A DNA stretch of 64,000 nucleotides from Deltaproteobacteria bacterium (GTDB taxonomy: Bacteria > Desulfobacterota > Binatia > UBA1149 > SPBQ01): NCBI GenBank assembly GCA_029262375.1, contig JAJCZM010000016.1, positions 1-64,000 of the forward strand, in the 5' to 3' direction. Below the pieces are notes generated by a model that had not been told where the DNA came from, did no database searches, and saw nothing but the letters and a program-made list of their open reading frames with translations. This document shows positions 25,317 through 32,963 of this stretch, piece by piece. Each line of letters starts with the position of its first letter. Position 1 is the stretch's first letter. The translations under genes and the position numbers were made by a program.

Positions 25317-25889
25317 TCAGGAACCTCCCGCCTCTCGGTTCTCGTACAGCGTCACTTTCGTATCCCCGTAGAGATCGTCCCGCACTCGGTGCAACCGTCC
25401 GACCGCGATCGGAAGCTGCTCGCCGCGCGCGGTCTCTGCTACGGCCCAGCCGCCATCAGCGATCATGTCGAATTCGGCCAGCGACGCCAAAGCGCGCTCT
25501 GCAAGGCCTTCGTCGTAGGGCGGATCGATCAGTACACCGTCGAAACGCGCGCCGTCGGCGTGTAGGGCACTGAGTATGCGTGCTACGTCACCGATGCGTA
25601 TCTCCGATTGATCGCTCGCACCACAGGTCTCCAGATTATCGCTCAGTATGCCTGCAGCCCGCTTGCTACGCTCCACGCTCACTAGCGTAGCGGCGCCTCG
25701 GCTGAGGGCTTCGATGCCCAACGCGCCTGTTCCTGCATATAGATCGAGAACATTCGCTCCCTCCACCGAGTAGCGGCTCTCGAGCCGACTGAATATGGCC
25801 TCTTTGACTCGATCAGCAGTGGGCCTCGTGCCGGTACCGGGCACGGCAGCCAACTTCCGGCCTCGCCATGTACCCGCAATGACTCGCAT
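25317..25889 (-). CDS. rsmD: 16S rRNA (guanine966-N2)-methyltransferase RsmD
   Basis: The ATG at 25889 (MRVIAGTWRGRKL) gives a 190-residue protein matching RsmD. A longer frame upstream is rejected because it runs through a GC-rich 10-bp repeat. LDLYAGTGALGIEALSRG is the SAM-binding loop and IDPPYD the catalytic (D/N)PPY motif for exocyclic amine methylation. It acts on the 30S subunit and sits directly upstream of coaD. Confidence 0.95.
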   Translation of the reverse strand: MRVIAGTWRGRKLAAVPGTGTRPTADRVKEAIFSRLESRYSVEGANVLDLYAGTGALGIEALSRGAATLVSVERSKRAAGILSDNLETCGASDQSEIRIGDVARILSALHADGARFDGVLIDPPYDEGLAERALASLAEFDMIADGGWAVAETARGEQLPIAVGRLHRVRDDLYGDTKVTLYENREAGGS

Positions 25890-25908
25890 GAGCACTCCGT
25901 ATTCGTTG

Positions 25909-25938
25909 TTCGCCCGCGTTCGCCCGCGTTCGCCCGCG
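25909..25938. repeat. 10-bp tandem repeat, three copies
   Basis: TTCGCCCGCG occurs three times in a row in the short gap between rsmD and the divergent cofC. It is too short and simple to imply more than replication slippage. Confidence 0.85.
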
Positions 25939-26066
25939 CCTGTCCGCGGATCGGACGGCGAGCCGACGCGCCGCTTATACCTCATGCCCTGCATGCGGGC
26001 AAAATCGGGCAAGACCCCGACATTGCATGCTTTACAGGGGTTTGAGTGTGCCGTAACGTCCGCGCC

Positions 26067-26741
26067 ATGAATGCCGCGCTCGTCCCGGTCCGCTCGCTAG
26101 TCGGCGCCAAGAAACGACTGGCGAATCGCTTGACCGTGGAGCAACGCGAGGCGCTCGCGCTCGCAATGCTCGCCGACATGATCGACGCGCTCTCCAGCGC
26201 GCAGTCGATAGACCGCGTGGTCGTGATCAGCTCGGACGAAGAGCTGCTCGAGCGTGCAACGGCCGCGGGCGCTCAGGTCATTCGTGAGAGTGCTCCAAGC
26301 GGCCTGAACTCTGCGGTCGAGCAAGCGGCGCATATTCTCGCGCACGAAGGCGTGACGAAGCTGCTGACCGTCCCCGGAGACGTTCCGCTGCTTGCAGCCG
26401 CCGAGATCGACCAAGTCCTGCGGGCCGCTACGGCGCAACATCCGGTAGTGCTCGTGCCATCCGGCACCGGTACCGGCACGAACGGTCTCGTCCTGTCGCC
26501 ACCGACAATCATCGCGCCGCACTTCGAGGGGGCAAGCCTGGCTGCACATCGCGGCGCTTGCGCTGATGCCGGCATCGAGCCCATCCTCGTGCGCGCAAGA
26601 AGCTTCGAACTCGACATCGACACGCCGGATGATCTCGATGAGCTCGCGCGTCTGGCCCAATCGGCGCCACATACCCGCGCGGGTGCGCTCGCGGCGGCGG
26701 CGGCCAAGACCAGCCGGTCTTCGACGCGTGCCGTCAGCTAG
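26067..26741 (+). CDS. cofC: 2-phospho-L-lactate/phosphoenolpyruvate guanylyltransferase
   Basis: A 224-residue protein starting MNAALVPVRSLVGAKKRLA, the opening typical of CofC/FbiD, with VPGDVPLL as the metal-binding region and FELDIDTPDDLDEL near the end. It joins GTP to a three-carbon phospho-acid to start the side chain of coenzyme F420. The ATG at 26067 is preferred over an in-frame GTG at 26046. No other F420 gene is in the window. Its stop overlaps the stop of the convergent TSUP gene. An Ala/Ser-rich tail follows the conserved domain. Confidence 0.85.
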   Translation: MNAALVPVRSLVGAKKRLANRLTVEQREALALAMLADMIDALSSAQSIDRVVVISSDEELLERATAAGAQVIRESAPSGLNSAVEQAAHILAHEGVTKLLTVPGDVPLLAAAEIDQVLRAATAQHPVVLVPSGTGTGTNGLVLSPPTIIAPHFEGASLAAHRGACADAGIEPILVRARSFELDIDTPDDLDELARLAQSAPHTRAGALAAAAAKTSRSSTRAVS

Positions 26742-27472
26742 TTCCCGAGCAGCGGCGAAGCAATCAGATACGACGCGATCACGACCAGCACGCCGGTAAA
26801 CAGCAATCTGAACGTCTCGTTCGAGATTCGCGACAAGTAGCGCTTGCCGAACATCGTCCCCAGAACCGCAGCCGCCATGAGTGGGACGACTAGGTCGACA
26901 TGTTCGAAATAATTGAAGCCAAGCAGAAAAAAGGCCGGCAGTTTCGTCAAGTGAACGGCGATCTGCACGATCGCTTTGGTAGCGATCACCTGCTGGCGAT
27001 CGAGGTCGTCGCGCAGGAAGAACGGTGCAATCAAAGGCCCGGTGGCCCCGATCAGAGACGCGAATGCACCCACCACAAACCCTAGCGGCGCGAACATGGA
27101 GATCGGCAATCGGCGCAAATGCGGCACACGCCCCAGCGTGGCCAGGTAAATGAGGATGAACACACCGACTGCGGGCTTGAACCAGGGAAGCTCGCTCCCG
27201 ACATAGAGGCGGGCACCGATGGACACCCCAATGATTGCCGGGATGACGTAGTACGCGAAGATTCCCCAATGTACGTGCTTGAGGAACAGCAACGTGCGAG
27301 TGCCGTTCGACGTCAGCTGAACGAGCCCGTGCACAGGAACTACGATCGGCGCAGGCAGTGCAGCCGCCATCACCGCAAGTAGTGTCACGCCGCCGCCCAT
27401 CCCCACGACGGCCGATATCGCCGCCGTTCCGAAAGCGGCCAGCGTGAGCATGACGTTCAGAGTTTCAGGCAC
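26738..27472 (-). CDS. TSUP (TauE/SafE) family membrane transporter
   Basis: A 244-residue polytopic protein with about eight helices and the two glycine-rich repeats typical of TauE/SafE (SAVVGMGGGVTLLAVM near the start and ASLIGATGPLIAPFFL in the middle). The family exports sulfite, sulfoacetate or other organic anions. Gene context (convergent with cofC, downstream of a BtuF-like gene) does not define a substrate. Confidence 0.88.
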   Translation of the reverse strand: MPETLNVMLTLAAFGTAAISAVVGMGGGVTLLAVMAAALPAPIVVPVHGLVQLTSNGTRTLLFLKHVHWGIFAYYVIPAIIGVSIGARLYVGSELPWFKPAVGVFILIYLATLGRVPHLRRLPISMFAPLGFVVGAFASLIGATGPLIAPFFLRDDLDRQQVIATKAIVQIAVHLTKLPAFFLLGFNYFEHVDLVVPLMAAAVLGTMFGKRYLSRISNETFRLLFTGVLVVIASYLIASPLLGN

Positions 27473-27564
27473 GTGCCGTTTGAATCATCGAACTGCGAGA
27501 CGCGCAACGGCCTGCGGTCCGAGAGCGCGTGGCATCGGCCGAATGGCTCGCGCCGAACAACAGG

Positions 27565-28527
27565 TCAGAGCGCTTCCCAGCCGCGCCCCTCGTGGCCGAA
27601 GTCGAATTCGCTCGGATGCAGCAGCTCCGCCATGATCTCGATAGAGTCGACGATACGCGGACCGGGCCGATTGAAGTACTGATTGCCGTCGGTGAGGAAG
27701 ACACGACCGGCGCGAACCGCAGCAAGGTCGGACCAACCCGGTCGCGATGTCAGGAGCCCGATCTCTTCACGCGCTCGCGCAATCCCGAATCCGCACGGTA
27801 GGACGACGATGACGTCGGGCTCATCCGACGTCACCTGTGCCCACTCGATCCATGGCGAAGTCACGCCTGCGTGTGCCAACAACGCACGGCCACCGGCCGC
27901 GTCGACGATCTCGGGCATCCAGTTACCCGCCGACATCAAAGGGTCGAGCCATTCGATACAAAGAGTCGAGGGACGCTCGGTCGTTCGCTGCGCAACCCGA
28001 CGCTCGATCTCCGACACACGCGCACGCAACCCCGCGACGACCGATCCACCCACCTCACCCACGCCTGCGGCGTGCGCCACCGTCTCAATATCCGCAAACG
28101 TCCCTTCGAGATCTTCTGCAGCCAACGACACGATGCGTACGCTGGATCCGAGTGCTCTCTGCGTTGCCAATTCGACGTCTGCGAGGCTCACAGCGCAAAC
28201 CTCACACTGAGACTGGGTGACGATCAGATCGGGTTCGAGCGAAGACAGAACCACTTCATCTATCGAATAAATCGAGAGTGCCTGCGCGAGAAGCTCTTTC
28301 ACGCTGCGATCGATGGCCGCACTCGTCGCATCGGTTGAAAAACGCGCAGCCGTACACACGGGTAGCTCGGCAACACCGGCGGGAAAATCGCACTCGTGCG
28401 ACCGTCCAACCAGCCGCTCGCCGAGGCCTAGACAGGCAACGATCTCAGTCGCGCTAGGGAGCAACGAGACGATTCGGCTCGCCCGATTTGCTTGATTGGC
28501 TTGACGCCCGCTCTTCAAGCTCGCCAT
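27565..28527 (-). CDS. BtuF-like cobalamin-binding protein, no signal peptide
   Basis: A 320-residue type III periplasmic-binding fold. RIVSLLPSATEIVACLGLG is the classic start of the BtuF/FepB fold, and QSQCEVCAVSL, LCIEWLDPLMSAGNWMPE and NQYFNRPGPR are typical of the BtuF-like subgroup. The N-terminus (MASLKSGRQANQANRAS) is polar and no Sec or lipoprotein signal is visible, so the protein would stay in the cytoplasm unless the start lies elsewhere. No ABC permease or ATPase gene is nearby. Binding of a corrinoid or other cofactor is an inference. Confidence 0.75.
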   Translation of the reverse strand: MASLKSGRQANQANRASRIVSLLPSATEIVACLGLGERLVGRSHECDFPAGVAELPVCTAARFSTDATSAAIDRSVKELLAQALSIYSIDEVVLSSLEPDLIVTQSQCEVCAVSLADVELATQRALGSSVRIVSLAAEDLEGTFADIETVAHAAGVGEVGGSVVAGLRARVSEIERRVAQRTTERPSTLCIEWLDPLMSAGNWMPEIVDAAGGRALLAHAGVTSPWIEWAQVTSDEPDVIVVLPCGFGIARAREEIGLLTSRPGWSDLAAVRAGRVFLTDGNQYFNRPGPRIVDSIEIMAELLHPSEFDFGHEGRGWEAL

Positions 28528-28571
28528 GGCGGCATCATGCCTCGAAGGATGGCCTTACGAAACCGCGTCGT

Positions 28572-29099
28572 TCAACGAATTGTGTTGAGGACTGATAGCT
28601 CTCGCTCGTGGCGATCGACATCAGGGTCCGCGACCGCCCGAACACTCGCGAGTGCATCGATGTAGTCCTGCGGAAGACCGTGATGACGCGCACCCTCGAC
28701 ACAGAAACGGTGATACCAGTCGTATGGAGAGAGGTCGGTGACGATGCGTTCCGAATTTGCGCGGTACAGCCACGCGCGAATGATCGTAGCGTCGCGGCTC
28801 TCGATCTCGACCTCGGTCTCGAAGTACTCGCGCCCGAGACCCTCGAAGCGATCGAGTCGGCGCTTGTCCGCGACGCTCAGCGAATAGACGACGCCCCAAA
28901 CGCGATCATCGACGCAGCCGGTGCGATGCGCGTTCGCCTTTGCCGATCCATCACGGCTCTTTTTGTTGAAGCGCAATTCGTAGCCGCGCACGGTACCGAC
29001 CGCGATGGCCGCCACCCTCTCGACCCGCGCAGCAATACGCGGGACGCAAAGATTGGAACCGTATGCGAAGACGGCGACTGTCGGTTCGGTCTCAGACAT
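28572..29099 (-). CDS. Gamma-glutamylcyclotransferase-like protein
   Basis: A 175-residue protein with the GGCT/AIG2 fold signature VFAYGSNLC, GYELRFNKKSRDGSAKAN, and VWGVVYSLSVADKRRLDRFE, where the last Glu of the family's catalytic region lies. Related enzymes split gamma-glutamyl peptides into 5-oxoproline and amino acid. Its start overlaps the end of the NCS2-like permease gene by 8 bp. Confidence 0.85.
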   Translation of the reverse strand: MSETEPTVAVFAYGSNLCVPRIAARVERVAAIAVGTVRGYELRFNKKSRDGSAKANAHRTGCVDDRVWGVVYSLSVADKRRLDRFEGLGREYFETEVEIESRDATIIRAWLYRANSERIVTDLSPYDWYHRFCVEGARHHGLPQDYIDALASVRAVADPDVDRHERELSVLNTIR

Positions 29100-30711
29100 G
29101 CCTGCGCTGCTCAGGGACCGTAAGCCAAGGAACCAGGACGAGGAATCCGCCGGCGATCATGTAAGCGGCGCTCCACTCGAGCGCAACGCCGAACCCGACA
29201 TCGATGACCGTGTCGCCCGGCGTCCACGCATACGCGTGCATGAGGCCGAACCAGGTCAGGCCGGACGCAATAAAGCACCAGAGCGCCGCCACGCGAAATC
29301 GTCGCTCGATAATCTCCGCCGTCACCGCAGCAAGAATCATGGCGGTGAACAGAAAACCTTGTTCCACCGAAAATGCGCCGCGTGCGGAAATATCGAGCGC
29401 ATCGATCATCGGCTCGAGCTCAGCTGAGAATACGGGGCCGTCCGGCGTTCCCACACCGCCGGCGCGCAGGCCTTGCTTGAGCATGAAGGTGCCCCAGGCG
29501 GCTATCCCGGGCAGCAAGCCCATAGCGACGGCCGGAGCGTGCCTGGCGGGCGTTGCTTCGAACGCCTGCGCAACGATGATCACACCGATCCACAAAACGA
29601 TGGCCAACCCCGCTTCCATGGGAACCGCGAGAGCGATCAGCGCGACCGAGCCGGTCAGACAAATGATCGAGATGAACAGGCCGTTGAGAACCGAGTATCC
29701 GACGCGTGCGCCCAGCCCCTTCCAACCGGGATGACCGATATACAACGTCGTTGGAAAGCAGCTGCCGAACACGGCGGCGGCGAGAGAACCGAGACCATTG
29801 ACGATGAGTGAGCTGCGCGTCTCGAAGGAGTCGCCCGCGGCCTCGGCGCTCTCGAGATTCTGCAGCGACCCGACCACGTTGACGATGCCCATCGGTACGA
29901 TGACCGATAAATACGCTGCCGCATTGCCACCGGTGACGGCCGCCCACAGTTCGTCCAGGACGGGAACCGGCAACGTCAACCCGACCGACGCTCTCGCGTC
30001 CGCCCAGGCCGCGGGATCGGTCGATACCAGTCCGGTAGTCCACGCCAACAACGTACCTGCGGCGACGGCCACGAGACCGCCCGGTATGCCACCGCGGAAC
30101 TGCACGCCGCCGAAATAGCAGACGAGCACGATTCCCAGTGTCGTGATGCCCACGATCGGCGAACCGAAGGTTTTGTAGAAGAACGAGAGCGCAATGAAGG
30201 ACACCGCGATACCGGCCAGTCCCGACAGGAGTGCCGCACGCGGAGTCTGGCGCCGAATCCAGGGTGCCAGAAACGATCCGGCGATCTCGATCAAGGCACT
30301 GCCGAAACAGGCGACGAGGCCGGCGCGCCATGCTACCAACGCGGCCTGCTCCGCGTCCGCACCCGCGGACTGCGCCGCAAGTTTCGCCGGCAACATGACG
30401 AGAAACACGAACGCAAACAGGCTCACCGTGTTGATGCCGTACGGAAGCGCGGTCACATCGTCGCGCCCGGTGGCATCGGCGAGCCGCTTGGCCTGCCAAG
30501 CGTAGAATAGATTGCCGAGCAGAACCGAGACTGCCGCACCGGGTAGAACGCGACCGAGAATGAGTTGAGAGTCGAACCCCAGTACGCCGCGCAACAACGC
30601 ACCGATGACGAGTAGCTGAATCAGATTGTCGATCGCCAGACCGAAGAAGCCGTCGACATCGCCCCGGACGAACCAGCGGGCCTTGGCGTGACCGCCCGAC
30701 ATTGACGACAT
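29092..30711 (-). CDS. NCS2/AzgA-like permease
   Basis: About 539 residues from the ATG at 30711 (MSSMSGGHAKARW), chosen because it lies just past the stop of ygfZ; a longer frame overlaps ygfZ. The protein has some twelve to fourteen helices, with DGFFGLAIDNLIQLLVI at the start, GRDDVTALPYGINTVSL and a helix-8-like block SVIVPMGIVNVVGSLQNLES. These recall nucleobase/xanthine permeases of the NCS2/AzgA type. Substrate is not assignable. It is in a run with ygfZ upstream and the GGCT-like gene downstream. Confidence 0.7.
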   Translation of the reverse strand: MSSMSGGHAKARWFVRGDVDGFFGLAIDNLIQLLVIGALLRGVLGFDSQLILGRVLPGAAVSVLLGNLFYAWQAKRLADATGRDDVTALPYGINTVSLFAFVFLVMLPAKLAAQSAGADAEQAALVAWRAGLVACFGSALIEIAGSFLAPWIRRQTPRAALLSGLAGIAVSFIALSFFYKTFGSPIVGITTLGIVLVCYFGGVQFRGGIPGGLVAVAAGTLLAWTTGLVSTDPAAWADARASVGLTLPVPVLDELWAAVTGGNAAAYLSVIVPMGIVNVVGSLQNLESAEAAGDSFETRSSLIVNGLGSLAAAVFGSCFPTTLYIGHPGWKGLGARVGYSVLNGLFISIICLTGSVALIALAVPMEAGLAIVLWIGVIIVAQAFEATPARHAPAVAMGLLPGIAAWGTFMLKQGLRAGGVGTPDGPVFSAELEPMIDALDISARGAFSVEQGFLFTAMILAAVTAEIIERRFRVAALWCFIASGLTWFGLMHAYAWTPGDTVIDVGFGVALEWSAAYMIAGGFLVLVPWLTVPEQRRHV

Positions 30712-30724
30712 GACCGACTGCGGC

Positions 30725-31792
30725 TCAGCGGCCGGCCAGCACCTCGCGTCGAGGCCATTCGAGAACGCGTGCGGGAACGCCGCCGACATGCAGCCTGACA
30801 CCGGCCACCGATCGGTCGCGATCGACATAGGCCAGCGCGACCTGGCCATACTTCGGGGAGCGCGCCAAGCTCGTCACGACGTCCTTCTCACCCGCGCCTT
30901 CCACCTGAGCGCCGAGCGCAACGACGCCCTCCACCTCCAGCAGGCAGAGCACGCGATTCAATCGGCCGCGACTGACCGCACGCTCGATCACTTCTTGGCC
31001 GACGTAACAGCCTTTGGCGAAATGGATGGCCCATTCCAAGCGCGCTTCCATCGCGATCCTATCGGGGCCCACATCGACGCCGAAGCGTGCGGTACCGCTC
31101 TCGAGCCGCGCGACCTCGACCGCTTGGTATCCACAGGGAACGGCGCCATGCGCCTGCAACAGCTGCCACAGTGCCACGCCGTCGGCTGCCGCGATCTCGT
31201 AGACCGGTACGCGGAGATCACCGCGCGAGTAGACGACCACGTCGATCTCGGCGAGTCGCCCGCTCGTGACAGTCCATCGCAAGGCGGGCACGCCGGGCGA
31301 GTCAGCCGCGTCCGGCACATTCAGTCCGAGGTCAGACAAGAGCTTGGACGCTTTCGGCCCGGCAACTGCTACCTGAATGACGATCGCGTCGGTTGGCGGC
31401 TCGAATTCGACGTCATCTGCAACGAGAAACTGATCGAGGCGTTCTTTCGTAGCGTCCTCGAGATCGGCATCGACAACGAGGTCGAGCGTCTCACCGCGAT
31501 TGTAGACCGCCAGGATCGACAGCACGCGACCTTGCGCGTTCAGCAGTAAGCCGCCGCAGCCACCGCCATCCGGTAGTCCGACGATCTGATTGCTGAGTTG
31601 CCCTTGAAGATACTCGTGGCGTTCATCGCCGTGCGCATGAATGATGCGACGATGAGAACGATCGATGAGCGCAACAGCGCCGTCGAGCGCCGCCCACTCC
31701 GCACTGGAATCGCCGAAGCTCGCGGCGGTCCCAACACCGTGGTACTCGCCCATCTCGTCGGCTCGGGAGGCAACCAGCTCAGCGAGCGTCAC
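30725..31792 (-). CDS. ygfZ: Folate-binding iron-sulfur maintenance protein YgfZ
   Basis: A 355-residue GcvT-like protein with the YgfZ signature KGCYVGQE at residues 260-267, followed by VIERAVSRG. YgfZ binds folate and supports repair or assembly of certain Fe-S enzymes. The GTG start at 31792 overlaps the stop of the MaoC gene (GTGA). Confidence 0.92.
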   Translation of the reverse strand: MTLAELVASRADEMGEYHGVGTAASFGDSSAEWAALDGAVALIDRSHRRIIHAHGDERHEYLQGQLSNQIVGLPDGGGCGGLLLNAQGRVLSILAVYNRGETLDLVVDADLEDATKERLDQFLVADDVEFEPPTDAIVIQVAVAGPKASKLLSDLGLNVPDAADSPGVPALRWTVTSGRLAEIDVVVYSRGDLRVPVYEIAAADGVALWQLLQAHGAVPCGYQAVEVARLESGTARFGVDVGPDRIAMEARLEWAIHFAKGCYVGQEVIERAVSRGRLNRVLCLLEVEGVVALGAQVEGAGEKDVVTSLARSPKYGQVALAYVDRDRSVAGVRLHVGGVPARVLEWPRREVLAGR

Positions 31793-32862
31793 GACGCGTA
31801 ATGGCTCCTGCGGCGCACCGCAACCTCGCGTTCGAGATAGAAGATATCGACCTTCTGCGGCCCTTCTTCGTCGTCTTTCGGCTTGCGGAACTTGTGGCCA
31901 CGCAATGTGACCGCAACCACGCCGAGATCCTCACGGCCCGCGAAATCACGCGTCTCGCGTACTTCTGTGCCGGCGAACACGGTGTCGCCGGCGAACACGG
32001 GGCCGACGTGTCGGCCGGTGGTGTAGACAATGTCTCCCGGAGAGTTATCGCCAATATCGGGGCAAGAGATTCCGAGACACAGATTGAAAGGCACGCCCCC
32101 GTACACGATCAACCTGCCGCCGATATACTTCTTCGGATTCTGATCGATCAGGTGCTGGTTGCAGTGAACCTGCGACGTGTTGTCGAGTTGGCCTGTAAGC
32201 GCGATGTGCTCTTCGGTCACCAGCCGACCGCGCGAATGTTCGAAGACATCGCCTGCGGTGAAATCCTCGAAGTAGGTATCCGGATTCGAGAGATGCGCCT
32301 TGGCCGCATAGGCTCGCGCACGGTCGTAGGCCGGAACCTGTAGCACGCAATCGACGGCCGGCTTGTCTTCGGCGGCAGCATCCTCGACCTTCGCGTTCAC
32401 GTCGTTCTTCCAGATCTGTACTTTGCGCTCGAATGCGATGACGACGGAACCATCCTGCTTACGACCGACGGAACTCACGTGCACGACGCCGCGATCGTTG
32501 TCCTTCGAGGAAGGCTTCACACCGACGATAGTCGTCTCGGCCTCGAGCGTGTCGCCAACGTAAACAGGCGCGCCGAATCGCATGTTGATGTACTCGAGGT
32601 TGGCGCGCGCGTTCTCGCTAATATCTTCGACCGTCTGCGAGAAGGCGACGTTCATGACGAGCCCAGGGGGAACGACCAGACCGTCGAATCCGTGCAACTT
32701 GCAGTACTCCACATTCTTGTGGAGCGGATTGGTGGTCATCGAAAAATCGGTGAATGCGTTGAAGAGGCCTTCGTTAATCGTCTTGCCGCCCTTGTGGCGA
32801 AAGACCTGCCCCAGCCTGAAATCTTCGAGATAGTTGCCGCGTTTCTTCGTGATAGTGGCCAC
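31789..32862 (-). CDS. Tandem hot-dog MaoC-type dehydratase (mesaconyl-CoA hydratase-like)
   Basis: A 357-residue protein made of two MaoC hot-dog domains. The first (to ~165) has NYLEDFRLGQVFRH and TTNPLHKNVEYCKLHGFDG; the second starts at TYFEDFTAGDVFEHSRGR and has the hydratase motif DNTSQVHCNQH. Length and layout match the mesaconyl/methylmalyl-CoA hydratase group rather than single-domain R-hydratases. It starts with GTG at 32862, with GAGGAG about 14 bp before. It is coupled to ygfZ by a 4-bp overlap. Hydration of a branched enoyl-CoA is the likely reaction. Confidence 0.82.
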   Translation of the reverse strand: MATITKKRGNYLEDFRLGQVFRHKGGKTINEGLFNAFTDFSMTTNPLHKNVEYCKLHGFDGLVVPPGLVMNVAFSQTVEDISENARANLEYINMRFGAPVYVGDTLEAETTIVGVKPSSKDNDRGVVHVSSVGRKQDGSVVIAFERKVQIWKNDVNAKVEDAAAEDKPAVDCVLQVPAYDRARAYAAKAHLSNPDTYFEDFTAGDVFEHSRGRLVTEEHIALTGQLDNTSQVHCNQHLIDQNPKKYIGGRLIVYGGVPFNLCLGISCPDIGDNSPGDIVYTTGRHVGPVFAGDTVFAGTEVRETRDFAGREDLGVVAVTLRGHKFRKPKDDEEGPQKVDIFYLEREVAVRRRSHYAS

Positions 32863-32963
32863 GTCTAGTCGGAGTCTCCTCTTGTAATGTCGCGTGCCCT
32901 CGTGAAGTCGGACGCGCTAGGGGGTCTATATTGCGCGGCTTCCGGGTGGAATCAAAAAGACGC

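Noticed and set aside
25890..26012. Longer N-terminus for RsmD
   Set aside because: It would translate the 10-bp repeat; the family start is MRVIAG at 25889.
26097..27269. A 390-codon minus-strand frame across cofC and the TSUP gene
   Set aside because: It runs antisense to cofC, overlaps TSUP in another frame, and has no recognisable motifs, typical of GC-rich shadows.
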